In this document: piece by piece, positions 8,564 through 19,296 of the stretch
How the letters are laid out: the number at the start of each line of letters is the position of its first letter
How positions within the stretch are numbered: position 1 is the first letter of the stretch
Origin: Rhodosorus marinus
Lineage: Eukaryota; Rhodophyta; Stylonematophyceae; Stylonematales; Stylonemataceae
Length of the DNA: 32,534 nt
NCBI GenBank assembly: GCA_029953675.1
Contig: JAMWBK010000016.1
Span: 1 to 32,534 of the forward strand
Direction: 5' to 3'
The notes under the pieces: model-generated
What the model was told of the DNA's origin: nothing
Seen by the model: the letters and a program-made list of their open reading frames with translations, nothing else
The model's database searches: none
Made by a program: the position numbers and the translations under genes

Positions 8564-8820
8564 CACGAATTAGGTCCCTGTCGGGAGCAGCTTGAAGATC
8601 GAGGGGTTCATCCAACAGCGTGCCCCAGTGGTGTAGCGTCATCTCGTCGGCTTTGGCTGCGATCCACGAGCCCCGGTCCGGTGGTAGGCTGCGCAACCAG
8701 TAGTTGAGTCGGGGACCGGCACAAAAGCGGGAAAGCAACTTTACGGGAAAGCAACCAGGCCGATTGCTGCATGCTGTCTGGTAGGCGCTCAATGGCGTCG
8801 GTCCCAGCATCATTTGTTGG
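8564..8820 (-). pseudogene. Family B ORF2 fragment (RT thumb region)
   Basis: The minus strand encodes LSRFCAGPRLNYWLRSLPP and WIAAKADEMTLHHWGTLLDE, close to the same region of the long B element at 10290-10500. It contains a small duplication of the GCTTTCCCG block at about 8720-8750. It is bounded by the telomere-like junction at 8563. Upstream, 8821-8965 has no recognised homology. Confidence 0.7.
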
Positions 8821-8967
8821 ACTGGATGAGTTGTGAATGGGGAGCCTGCCTGCTCGTGGCTTGCAATGCGAGACCAGCAGATCTGCGATGCGGCGAGACG
8901 GCGCCGTGCCGGATACTTATCTGGGAAGTCTACCAGTAAATCCACAACGGACACATAGCGATTGGTA

Positions 8968-9020
8968 TTCATGGACTTTACTAGCATAGACTGAAGCGCT
9001 ACGCAAGGCGTGAAGATGAA
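8968..9020 (-). other. Family B 3' UTR
   Basis: The region has ATCTTCACGCCTTGCGTAGC, a loop, then CTATGCTAGTAAAGTCCA. The same tail occurs after B fragments at 5500, 26343 and 30631. The stem pairs GCGTAGC with GCTATGC; this copy has one mispair. AGTAAAGT at the end is also the terminus of family C. Confidence 0.65.
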
Positions 9021-12000
9021 CTAATAACTATGGAGGGAAGCATGCAACCCCAGGCGCCGATGGCGCGCCTCGGAAAGCATGTGGCTCGAATATCGCCAAA
9101 GGGAGACACTTAAACGCCTCAAGAGCGCCAAATATTCAGTAGGATGCTCAGCAAAACATTTCCGCAGCCACTCTAAATCCGAATTATCCACGTGACCAAA
9201 GCTTTCCACAATGAATGGCTGGAACCGGTGAGAGCGACCCTCAGCGCAAGGCAGACTGGCCATGCTCTCAGCATACCGTCGTTCCTTAACTCTTCGAAGG
9301 GCTGAAGCCGCGGCCCCCCGGCGGCGGGCGGCTGCGGTGAGGTGGGCGCTGGCCACGGGGAGGTAATCGCAAGGTCCACATATGTTGAGCATCTGGCAGC
9401 AGCGTCGGAGACGAGGAGATCGGCGATACAACGGGGCGGTGCAGAGTCCGAGATTGATCTGGGCAGTTCCGACTCAACCTCAACCGTATGCCCTATCCGA
9501 GTCAAAAATTCGCTGAGGATGTACTTGAGGCGAGTCAGACGCCTCGTACGGAGACCTCTCAACAGTCAGCAGGAACCCAGGAAGTGGTAGCCACAAGCGT
9601 CAATCCGGCTCTCACATCCCTGACAGAAAGACGGCCGATTAGAGTGCCACGGAGCCTGTGGCAAACCGAGATAGATCCGTGCGGCCTAACGGAACTGGAA
9701 AGCATCGAGACGATGACTCAATGACGACGGTAGAGTGGTTAACCACAAGTGCGAGAGGTGGCCTCCCATGCCGCGGAGACGAGCGGCAGTGGTAGGCGGC
9801 GTGAGAGGAGAATCGAGCATGACTGTGTGAGCGGAACTGTGTTGGCCCCAGGTGAGGCTATGTTGAATCACATCAGTGCGGGAGCTCCATAATCGGCTCA
9901 AACCCGGGTAGTCTGCAACAGGTGACCCGGGGCTAGCCTCTCCGTCATCGGCAAGAACTCGGTCGAGGGGAGAATCCTCAATCGCTTCAGCTCGTCCCCA
10001 TAACAGCTCCTTCCAGGAACGAAAGCGGGACCTATTTGCGTCCGGCACGGCGTTGCACCTCCTGAACGCGTGTTGAAGACCATCATAAATTGTCAAAAGC
10101 GGGGCGGCAGGGTCACTGGATCCTCGTTGGTCAAAGCTCGAGCCAAGAGGCAGGCACTTCGCATCTGGAATGTCACCAACGTTCGCAGCGCGGTAGCTCA
10201 GGAGGCAACCGCCGCTGGCGAGCATACCAGCCCACGGTCTGCGACGCCGAATCCCCCTAATCGCAACGGTAGAGCGATCTGTGCACGAATCAAGTCCCTG
10301 TTGGGAGCAGTTTCAAGATCGAGGGGCTCATCCAAGAGCGTTCCCCAGTGTTGCAGGGTCATCTCGTCGGCTTTAGCCGCGATCCACAAGCCCCAAGCTG
10401 GAGGCAGGCTGCGCAACCAGTAGTGGAGTCTGGGACCGGCACAAAAGCGGGAAAGCAAGCAGGCCGATTGCAGCATGCTGTCGGGTAGGTGTTCAATGGC
10501 GTCGGTGAGTTGCTTGTGCCGTGCCAAAACTCGCTCGCAGGATGCTTGGACAAAGTTGTCAGTCCCCAATCCGACGCCGTGGTGTTCGAACCCTTCACGT
10601 TCGCTGATTAGTCGCAGAGTGGGTGGCAGAGAGGCCAGCGACACGTCCCTCGGGGGGAGAAAGCGACATTTTTCTGTTTCCACAATCAAACCGACGCGAC
10701 GTGCAATCGCTTCGATCTCGGTCAGCCCCCTAGCCAGGGTCTCAGGGGTGCCCGGCAATGTTAAGTCATCGTGGTACGCGCAGATTCGAAGATCCGAGAC
10801 CTCAGTCGAAAGACGTAAAAGTACGAGCTGTAGGGCACAGGCATGAAGAAGAGATCCGCAAGGGTCGCCTTGTTGGACGCCAGTATGTGCTTGAAAAACA
10901 GTGCCCTCCGTTGTCAAGTAGGGGAGGCTCTCCCCTCCGTAAATACCCGATAGAAACGGCCGCGCCTCCGGACACACCCGTCGGAGCACCTCTAGCGCAT
11001 GCGTCTGCGACACACTGTTGAATGTGTTCCGGAAATCAACCACCAAGACTCCCCACTCCGGCCTACTGGCGCGTTCTAGCTCGATCCCATGGGTGATCAG
11101 TTCGCAACCCCCAGAAAATCCCACCCCTACTTGCAAGGGCGCCATAAAAGCTGTGACGCGCTGGCGAGGCGCTGGCATAGCCACCTCCCGGCTAACTTCC
11201 GTAGGCTCTCCACCATCCCGATCGGCCGGAGACGCGGGTGGGCCGGCTGGTGGTCAGGTTTCGTGAGCAAGCAAAGCTGTGCCTGCCGGAGATGTTCCCA
11301 TGGCGCAGACGCACCCGATACGCCCTGAAACAACTTGTTAAGGATCCTCAGAAGCGCGCTCTGGCCAGGCTGGCTCAGGGCCTGCAATAGCTCTGTTCTT
11401 AGTCCGGAGGGTCCGGGACAGCGTCCCCGACGCGAGGTACGAAGCAAATCCTCCAGGTCAGACTCACTGAGGGTCAGATCGATGCGAAACCTGGCCAACT
11501 CCGGACGGTCCAAGAATACCTCGAATTCAGGGGACAAGTCCACGTCGGACTCAGGGAACAAAGACGACACCGTCTGGGCGAGACTATCATCGTAAGGGAG
11601 GACAGGCGCCTGGCCCTCCAAAACCCGCGCCGCTCGACTTGAATCGCCCACTGCTACCAATTTCTGTACTCGAGCCGGCACGGGCGACACTGTGCCATCC
11701 CGAGTCCGACGGGTGGATGGTGCTGACGACGCCAAATAGCTGCGCTGTAGTACTTCGAAGTCTCCCTTCAAGAACAGGGCCAGTCGGTCTCGTACTCGCC
11801 ATCTGCGCTCCGATGTGTGAATGGGGGCCAGAATCAGGCGCGGTATGACCCCCAGAATCCTACCCAAATGACTGTGTCCCGAATGTTACGAGCCAGGCTC
11901 GTGAAGATGAAATCGAGAATGGTTCCAGTTACTAGAAGGTCTCCACGAGGGAGGACGACTGGGGGAATGCCCCCACGGAGGGGAAGCGAGCCTCCTTCCA

Positions 12001-12091
12001 AAGAAATCCACCGCCGGAGCCAACTCCGAAAACGCGTACGCCAAATGCCCCAGTCTCCGCCCTCCTTCAGGACATAAGCCTGTAGATCCAT
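9021..12091 (-). pseudogene. Family B ORF2 (RT, zinc finger, restriction-like endonuclease), multiple frameshifts
   Basis: The start ATG at 12091 lies 31 bases after the ORF1 stop (MDLQAYVLKEGGDWG...), aligning with the ORF2 start of family A. The coding sequence then steps through frames ending near 11834, 11127, 10198, 9686, 9580, 9173 and 9021. Recognisable parts: CPGPSGLRTELLQ; RT motif A VVDFRNTFNSV; motif B TGVQQGDPCGSLLHA; catalytic box AYHDDLTLPG (about 10765); thumb CAGPRLHYWLRSLPP; zinc finger CQGC...H...SC near 9590-9640; endonuclease core RCIADLLVSDAAARCSTYVDL near 9380-9450; C-terminal FQPFIVESFGHV...LRRLSVSLWRYSS. It would reverse-transcribe the element RNA at a nicked target. 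The number of breaks makes it inactive as read. Confidence 0.8.
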
Positions 12092-12122
12092 AGGCTGCGA
12101 CCTCGCAGCCGTGCCTGGAGCG

Positions 12123-13530
12123 CTAATCGTGCTTCTCCCCCTTAGACCCGGGAGGGTCGGTCCTCGCTATCTTACCTCCTATCCGCACCAAAGTCGTGAG
12201 CCGCCCACTCCGCGAGGCTCGCGGAACGGATCCCGCGGGCTTCAGCAAAGTAACCTGGGCGTCCTCCACCGCCATGCCCTCAGTCTGCTCCCCTGCCTCA
12301 CCACTCTCGCTGGAAGTGGTGCTGGAAGCAGAGCCCTCCAAAATCCCCAACCGCTGCAGCTCTGTCTTGTAGCGCAAAGTCAGCACAAGTCGCCTCTCCA
12401 GATCGAAGAAGCTGGACACCGCCATGCGCAGGTTACGAGGGCCCGACCGGAAGCGCTCCAACAAGATCCTCTCAAGGCGCTGAATCCGTAGCCAATGGAT
12501 CGCTGCCGCCTTCACGCTGCTCTCATGCTCAGAGAGCCCTGCCGTTTCTCCCGGAGACAGGAAATTGCCCGAGAGACGGTCAAAATCGAAGTGCAAAACC
12601 ACCTGCGGGTTGCAGCGCAGCCACCGGGCGCTCTCATGCCACTGCTCGGTAGGCTTCGCCAGTAAGGCCTCCAGGTACTTGGCGGCGGTTGCGGAGACCA
12701 AAAACAGCACTTCGCCAGCCCTCATAGTTTGTGAAGAAGAAATCACCCCGGCTGGACCCTAACGATTCCGCAAAAGTGTCCCGGAAGTCTCGCATAGACG
12801 GAACCTGGCCTCGTGTGGTCTGGGGCCGGACATTTCGCACCCACAGAAATTGGAGAGTGGTCTCCACAGGTCCATCCTGAGGCTCGCGAGATGGTAGGAA
12901 ACGGAGCATAGCCGCCGTACGTGTGGCAGTGGTGCCCTTCCGCAAGACTGAGGCGTACGAAGCGCCCCCCTTGCGGCCACCACGTGCCCCCGCAGTAGCC
13001 GGGAGCTGGTGACCACCTGAGGGCTGGTCCAAGAGAGGGAAGTCCACAGCTGCAGTCTCCTCCACACCGGTTGCCGCACAGTCACCACCACCATTGCCTC
13101 GAGTCCCCGAGCGCTGAGGCGCGTTTGGGCCCGGCCTGCCGCTCCCCAACGTCGTACTGTCCCGCGCAGAAGCAACCGCCCTCGCCTGTCCCGGGACAGG
13201 TTCATGTTGATTGACCTGATGTTGACTGCCTTCAGCCAACGCTGCCACTCTAGTGCAATTCAAATTCTCGTCATTTGAATTTGACCTGGCCAGCAATCCC
13301 GATTCCAGCCCACCTAGCTTCTGGCTGAGCTGAGGGAGCACTCCACGATCACTCGCAGCCGTGATCAGGCTGGTGACAGCGGAGATAAGTGCACGCGCCT
13401 GGGTGCCAGAAGCGCCTTCCAAGTCAACCTCGGAAGAAAAGGTGCCGCAGCTGAGGCGAACACGGAGTCCCCCACCTGGTAGTGCCTCCTTGGGAGGAGG
13501 CTCCGTCGATCGCGGAGATATCCCTACCAT
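12123..13530 (-). pseudogene. Family B ORF1, one frameshift
   Basis: The start MVGISPRS... at 13530 matches MVGVSPP... of family A ORF1. A low-complexity middle follows, then SYASVLRKG (A has TYSQVLRRG) and the conserved FLWVRNVRPQT...MRDFRDTFAESLG segment. The frame breaks at about 12740. It resumes with VLFLVSATAAKYLEALLA and a helix-rich tail aligned with A up to the stop at 12123. The shared beta-alpha-beta-beta-alpha pattern suggests an RRM-like nucleic-acid-binding domain. No zinc knuckle is seen. Confidence 0.7.
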
Positions 13531-13760
13531 CCTGAGGGAATGCGCAAAGGAAACGTTGCACCACCAATATGAAACCGCACCGAGAGAATAATCGACCAAA
13601 CCCAACCCAAATAGGAAAGGCCCCGCAACACACAGACCCGGAAGACAGAAGTAGTTGCAAATGCAAACGACGCCTTGTCTATGACGGGGCACATCAGCGC
13701 GGATCATGAAACTCTTGAAGGAGGAGGCGAAGCCCACTCCGTGGTTTGGGGGTTTGGTGG

Positions 13761-14024
13761 TTTTACGACCTCTTCAAAACAATCGAGCTTGTGCTAAACG
13801 ACTGCTGAGCTGAAAAATGTACTCTTGCGTTTCTGTGGACAGCCTGGTGCTCGGTTCCCCAATCGGAAATTCGAGCTGAAAATTTTGGCTCCTGTTCAAG
13901 GGACGACCGTCTATGGAGGTGTAGCCAGACTAAAACCAACAAGCGACAGCGCTCGGATACGCTCACCATGTTGGGCGTTCGTCGCTCTTTGCCTGGTTAG
14001 GAGTCTGATTGCAAAGATCTAATA
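13761..14024. other. Spacer between B and A elements, no gene recognised
   Basis: It may include the rest of the B leader. No protein-like ORF is seen. The family A 3' tail starts at the right edge after GCAAAGATCTAAT. Confidence 0.4.
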
Positions 14025-14079
14025 TGAATGAATGGTTTAATCGGAGGCTGAAAAAAAAAACCCCGAGGGGAAAAAAAGA
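14025..14079 (-). other. Family A 3' UTR and tail
   Basis: After the stop codon the minus strand reads a T run, CCCCTCGGGG, a T run, CAGCCTCCGATTAAACC, then ATTC repeats. It is the same block as at 2732-2787. Confidence 0.8.
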
Positions 14080-17000
14080 CTAAGCGCGGCGAAGTACTCG
14101 CGCCTCCAACATCAAAGCGGCATTCATGCGCCACAGCAGGAAACTTAAGCGGGTAAACAACGATTGAAGACGGTCAGGGCGTTCGCGGAACAACTCCCGA
14201 AGCCAGCGAGAACCAACAGAGTCCATGAACCCAAAGCACTCAATGATCAGGGGTACCAAGCGATGTGCTAGTGCCGAAGCACGAACACCAGGGGAAGACA
14301 AAGCCCCCGCGTATTTGATCTCTTTGCGGCGTCTCATGCTGGCGGCGGCAGATCCACGGCGCTCCCCCGCAGCCGGGAGATAACGACTAGCTTGAGGGTT
14401 AGGAACAGCAAGATCAACGTATGTGGTAGGGCGGCTGTCGTCACAGGTGATCACCAGGTCGGCTACACGGCGTTCATCATTTTGAAAGTCCGCGACGGGT
14501 AAAGGTTTCTCACGTTCGATTTCCAGACCGGCTTGCCGGACTATAGGCCGAAGTTCCCGGTATAACAGGTTCAAGATCCGTGTGTGGCGGCGGGTTCGAG
14601 CACCTTTCACCGCCGGGCAACTAGCGAGCAGGTGGGCGCCAAAATCTGCGTTGTCTTCAGTCTGAGAGCAGAGAGGGCACGACGAACCCATCTCGTACGG
14701 CCAAGGGGGCTGATGTAAGCCGAGGTATAAGCGCAGTGAAGTACGCACTTCGAAATCCGACAGTGTGAGTGGCGGAAAGGCTGGTACGGTCATGAGCCAC
14801 TGAGAGCTAAGAACCCCTCCAAGACTACGTAGGCGGGCGCGAGCGCGAGAAGATGAGACCATCTGCGCGAGGAGTCGGCCATATGCAGCACGGTGCAAGT
14901 CCCAAGAAAGGATATTTTGCAGCGCATCCGTGCGTGCTTGAGCTCGGCTCCCAGCGCGCTGGGAATCATCAGGAGGATCAACTGGAACTTCTTCTTCTGC
15001 GGCAACCACTGGGTCAATCTCCCCTAGAACAGGTTCAGGCGCAGGACGAATCCCCGGGGCGGAGCCTCGAGAGCGGTCAAATACAGCTCGCCAGTCAGGA
15101 AGACGGGGTTGAACGGTTTCGGGGAGACTAGTACAGGAATTCAGGGCGGTTTGGAGCTCCAGAAACAAGTCTTGGGCGCTTTCCGGTACGCTGGGAAGCA
15201 AGACACCCCGCGAGAGGCTCGCCATCAAATTGCGGAACTTCCAGATACCCAAGCTGCTGAAAGTGGGAAGTGCGGTGCCCCAGGCCCCTACTGCAGCTGC
15301 AGGTTGGACCACAACACGATTGCAGAGGCCCAGTCCCCCCAATCGCAATGGGAGGCCTACCTGGGCGCGCACAACATCACAGGTGGGTCGCGGCAGAGCG
15401 CTCAGCTCTTCATCGAGAAAATACCCCAGGTCACGGAAACTTTCAGCATCCGCACGAGTGGCCAACCACCGGCCCCAATGAGTTGGAAGTGAGCGAAGCC
15501 AATAGGTTAACCGCTGACTGCAACAATACCGAAACAGCAACAACGAGTACTGGAGAAAGCCCGGAGGTAGCCGTCGAAGCTCTGCAACCAGCTGTCTGTG
15601 CTTACCGAGGAGCTGCAGCAACTCGCCTTCAACGAAGGACGGCGACCCGTAGGGGATGCCTAAGTGGACAAAACCATCCGGTCTCCAAATATCCTGGAAC
15701 GACGCAGGTACCTGCTGCTCTTGTGCAGCTACACCTCCCCAGTAGAACGATTTGTGATGATTAACCTCCAGGTCAACCCGCGAAGCCAAGGAGCGGAGAC
15801 GATCATAAGCGAGTGCTAGAGTATCAGGGGGCCCCAGGAGGCACACGTCGTCGTGGTATGCAACCGTACGAACCTGCGGGAATTCGGAGCGAAGACAAAG
15901 CAAGACGAGTTGTAGTCCACAGGCATGTAGGAAAGGGGACAAGGGATCACCCTGTTGTACCCCTGTGCGCGCCGCAAACGTGTGTGAGGAAGCGCCAAGG
16001 GTGTCATAGGTAGCCCCACGACCAAGCGGAGAATAAAGTCTACTAACAAAGGGAAAGCCTACAGGGAAGACTTCGCGCACCACGTGCATGAGAGCCGGAC
16101 GAGAGACGCGGTTGAACGCATTGGTAAAATCTACAGAGAGGAGCCCAGAATCTGGGGAGTACGCCATTTCCGAACGGAGTAAAACAGATAACAACTCACA
16201 GCCACCACGATAGCCCACGCCTAACTGCACGTGCCCAAAGAAACGGCGGGATTCGGGAACCAGGATTTTCACTAACCATCGCGCCGCCAATTTGCGGACC
16301 ACCTCAACCAGGCCAATAGGGCGAATAGCAGGGCTCGAGGCCGTGTGGCCGGGCTTCGAAAGCAGACACAACTGCGAACGCCCGACCAAGAACCACGCAC
16401 ACTCACACAGGGGATCACCATTCACGAGCGCTTCGACCACCCACGCCAACGCCTTCAAACCTTCATCACTTAAGAAACGGAGATATTCCACCCGCAGCCC
16501 CGAGGGCCCTGGGGAACGGCCCTTCGGAGCATCATGAACCAACTCACGCACCGCCTCCAGATTGACCACTAACCGCGCACTGGGATGTGGCGCGGCGCGG
16601 TACTCTTCCAACACTGATTCAAACGAGGAGTCCCAAGGGAGCCTTCCGAGGGAAAGAGCAAACGGAGCGGTGAAGAAAGATCATCGGAGTATGGAACCAC
16701 AGGTTGCCGCTGCTGGAGGATCCCGGCTGCCCGCCGCAGATCACCGCCTGCCACCGCGTGACGCGCCCGATTCTGTCGAGAAGACCTAAAAGCTGAGGGA
16801 GCACTAGGAGAAAAGGAAGAGAGAGAAGCGAAATAAAGACGTTCGAGGTCCTCAAAGTCGCCGGAAAGGAAGATTTGCAGTTTTCGGCGAGGGTGGACCC
16901 GGCGAGGATGTGGGTTGAGGGAGACGGTAGAGGAGGTGAGCACGAGGCGGGGAAAAAGAACAAGAGTTCCCAGCGAAGAGAGCAGTGAGGGTTCGCGGCG

Positions 17001-17220
17001 ACCTGCTGCCAGAGAAAATCCAACACCAATCCTAGGGGCTTATGAAGTCGACGAGGGAGCCGTACGGCCGTGCTCTGACGACAAAGGGAAGGGAACCGTC
17101 CGGGTAGGAGGCGACAAGGTGCGAAAACCACGAGAGAACACGCTCATGCCAGGCTGAGCGGTCACTGGTAAACAAGGGTAACCGGGACGACACGCACGCG
17201 GAGGAGGAAGACTCAGACAT
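14080..17220 (-). CDS. Family A ORF2: reverse transcriptase with C-terminal zinc finger and restriction-like endonuclease
   Basis: The ATG at 17220 lies inside the end of ORF1: the string ATGTCTGA holds the ORF2 start and the ORF1 stop, an 8-base overlap. Two frame breaks (about 17040 and 16650) separate the N-terminal ~190 residues from an uninterrupted 844-residue frame (16614-14080). In that frame: SPGPSGLR (34-41), RT motif A VDFTNAFN (D162), motif B TGVQQGDP (217-224), catalytic YHDD (253-256), thumb RLTYWLRSLP, zinc finger CPLC...H...SC starting at 646, and endonuclease pair RVADLV (D719) / YVDLAV (D734). The single C-terminal endonuclease places it with R2-like elements, while the separate ORF1 is unlike R2. 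A one-base repair would be needed at each break. The copy at 1-2731 differs at one of them (GAAGAGCTCC versus GAAGGCTCC), so that break is copy-specific or a read error. Confidence 0.85.
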
Positions 17221-18510
17221 CGGGCCTCCCCTCAGTCGGGAAGGCAGATCGAATATCCGGAGGAGGTGCCTCGGAGGGAGGCTCAGGAGCCGCACGACGC
17301 TTACGTGGAGGGCGCACGAAGGAACTAAAAGACCTGAAGAAAGTAGACACAGGGTTTTCAGCAGCGGAGTCTTGACTGAGGGTGTCCAGAGCCAGCGGAT
17401 TCGGAGAGGCCGATGGTGCTTCTGCCATGTCGGTGTCACGAGCCTCGGAGACAGGGCGAGGGGAGGAAGGGTGCTCAAGAGTCGGCGGCAGAAGGTCAAA
17501 CGCAGGGTGAGCTTCCAGCAGGGTGGCCTCAGTGGAGAGGAAGGCGTCTAGCGCGATGCGGAGGAACCCGCGAGGAGGAAAACGCGCGAAGAGGCTCGCC
17601 TGTATGCGAGAGAGCCGCGCCGCATGAGTGTGTAGCGCGACAACCGAAGCCTGCGAGGCATCCAGGTTTTGCAAGGCCGACGGAGGAACCCAGCCGGCGT
17701 CAAAACGATCGAACTCGACAAACAAAGAGACATGAGAACGAGTCAGTATCATGTTGGCCAGAGCAGAGCGCTGGGGCGCGGGGGTGGTTACAAGCGATTG
17801 AAGGAACTGGTAAGCCGAGTCAGTAACAAGAAAACAGGCATGAGGGCCCGTGAAGTCCACATATAGGAATTCAGACGAGGCGACCCCAAGGGAGGAAGCC
17901 ATGGTGTCGCGAAAATCGCGGTAGTGGACGGGCGCGCGGCCCCGACCACGAGAGGGGGTCTGGGGACGCACGTTCGTCATCCAAACAAAGTGGAACGGAG
18001 ATAGTTGGCGAGAAGAGTCAATAGGGATGTGTTGTGGCATCATACGCACCATTGCCGTCGTGCGTTGTTCAGAAGAGCCCCTGCGTAGGACCTGCGAATA
18101 GGTCGCACGTGGGGCATTGGAGGGAGCAGGATTCGGGCCCGACGCGGGCCCAGGAGGCGTCTGTCCTTGAATAGGGGTAGGCCAGTCGGAATCAGGAATG
18201 ACCGGAGCGGAGCGCTCGGGTCGGGTGGAGGCAGGCCCCGCTGTACCGTGCGGATCCGCGGGGACGGGCACCGGGGGTATGGGGCAGGCGCGGAGGCGGA
18301 GAAGCGCTCCAAATAGGCGATCAGCAGGGGCAGGCGGTGTTCCTGGGAAGCAGTCACAAGAAGACTCGTCAGTTTCGAGCAGATCCCATGGGCTAACTCG
18401 TCAGCGCAGTCCGTGAGGGTGGCCACGGTACTAAACCCGCCCACGCAGAGCTCCACGCGCGCTGAGAGAACGGCTCCGTCCGCCGGAATGGGTGGGGAAA
18501 CCCCAACCAT
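17213..18510 (-). CDS. Family A ORF1 (RRM-like RNA-binding protein), one frame change
   Basis: MVGVSPPIPADG... at 18510 is chosen as start because family B begins MVGISPR. The frame changes once near 18275, in a C-rich run, then stays open to the TGA at 17213. The conserved segment reads FVWMTNVRPQT...YRDFRDTMASSLGV...FLYVDFTGPHACFLVT...AYQFLQSLV, fitting beta-alpha-beta-beta-alpha. A helix-rich region (SRIQASLFARFPPRGFL) and a basic tail (RPPRKRRAAP) follow. It probably coats the element RNA. The frame change may be a sequencing error because it sits in a homopolymer. Confidence 0.75.
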
Positions 18511-18777
18511 AACGATTGGAAGGTGTGAAAAACCGATTCCTCCACGAAACCCCCAAAAAGAGAACTTGTTCCCAACGTTTGCAACCAAAGAAAAACCACC
18601 ACGACCTCCAAGGGGCGCTAGCAACCCCCAGCACGCACCACACCACTAGAAGATGCGGGGGAAAGGCTGCAGAAAGAAGCGCCTCCCACCGAAGAACACA
18701 ATTGCGACTCAAAACCACCAAAAGCCAGCACCATACACCCTCACGATGATGATTGGGGTAACGTTCGGAAATTCCTT

Positions 18778-18814
18778 TCAACATCAAAGCGGCATTCATG
18801 CGCCACAGCAGGAA
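18778..18814 (-). mobile_element. Family A scrap (37 bp of ORF2 end)
   Basis: CAACATCAAAGCGGCATTCA and the bases up to GGAA are identical to 14108-14145, the region coding for LLWRMNAALM. It sits at the 5' edge of the full A element. The 3'-most 85 bases of A lie separately at 18924-19008, so the natural order is rearranged. Confidence 0.6.
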
Positions 18815-18923
18815 CAACGCCAGCCTATCGAAACCAATTTTTTTTTATTACTGGATTTTTTTTGCTGGTTTTACTACGTGTTTTTTAATGACTCTCACCT
18901 CAGCTGGAGCAAAGTCGCTACAG
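18815..18923. other. Spacer with T runs, no gene recognised
   Basis: It carries three T runs (T9, T8, T6) and no coding signal. Confidence 0.4.
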
Positions 18924-19008
18924 TGAATGAATGAATGAATGGTTTAATCGGAGGCTGAAAAAAAAACCCCGAGGGGAAAAAAAGACTAAGCGCGGCGAAG
19001 TACTCGCG
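18924..19008 (-). mobile_element. 5'-truncated family A insertion (3' end only)
   Basis: It contains (GAAT)4 on +, the tail complement, then the full A 3' UTR and about 28 bases of ORF2 end, stopping at CTCGCG. Flanks are GTCGCTACAGT and TGGCTATGGGG; a convincing target-site duplication is not visible. Confidence 0.75.
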
Positions 19009-19296
19009 TGGCTATGGGGTCTTATCTATAGCCGGAGCCAGTGTGCGTTTTTAAAGAGGGGGGATTGAGGGAGGGGTGATTCTGCAGCTGTTGGGTGGGG
19101 GGGGGGGGGGCGGAGGAGGGAGGTGAGGTTGTGGCAAGTTGGGGTTGGAGCAGTGGGCTGTTGAAGAGGTCGTTGAAGAGTTGGGTGAAGCGAACTGGTG
19201 GTTTCAACCTTTCTATTGCGTGACACATCATTCGCGGTCATGTTCCTCTTGCCTGTGGAGCTGAGGTGAGAAAACTTCTGTGCTGGGAGACGCAAT
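19009..19296. other. G-rich upstream region of the repeat-protein gene
   Basis: It includes an uninterrupted run of about 14 G near 19098-19111 and several GAGGG blocks, giving G-quadruplex potential on +. It resembles 2950-3010. No ORF is recognised. Confidence 0.4.

Larger units (their letters stand above)
8968..13760 (-). mobile_element. Family B non-LTR retrotransposon, near full length, decayed
   Basis: In minus-strand order: leader (about 13760-13531), ORF1 (13530-12123), ORF2 (12091-9021), and 3' UTR (9020-8968) with a 7-bp stem GCGTAGC...CTATGC and the terminal motif AGTAAAGTCCA. Frameshifts break both ORFs. The exact 5' end is not visible; sequence upstream of 13760 has no second copy to compare with. 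Confidence 0.75.
14025..18770 (-). mobile_element. Family A non-LTR retrotransposon, most complete copy
   Basis: In minus-strand order: leader (about 18770-18511), ORF1 (18510-17213), ORF2 (17220-14080) and 3' UTR (14079-14025) with the C4/G4 stem and (ATTC)2 tail. Length is about 4.7 kb. The left edge ends in tail repeats next to GCAAAGATCTAAT. The right edge is uncertain and lies near GGGGTAACGTTCGG at 18756-18769, with a scrap of A sequence (18778-18814) beyond it. I could not identify a target-site duplication. Confidence 0.8.

Noticed and set aside
10070-12077. Several plus-strand ORFs of 80-130 codons
   Set aside because: They are antisense shadows of the B RT on the minus strand, where RT motifs A, B and C are recognisable.
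14025-18770. LTR retrotransposon or retrovirus-like element
   Set aside because: No long terminal repeats, protease or integrase are seen; the element ends in a tetranucleotide tail and has a C-terminal endonuclease.
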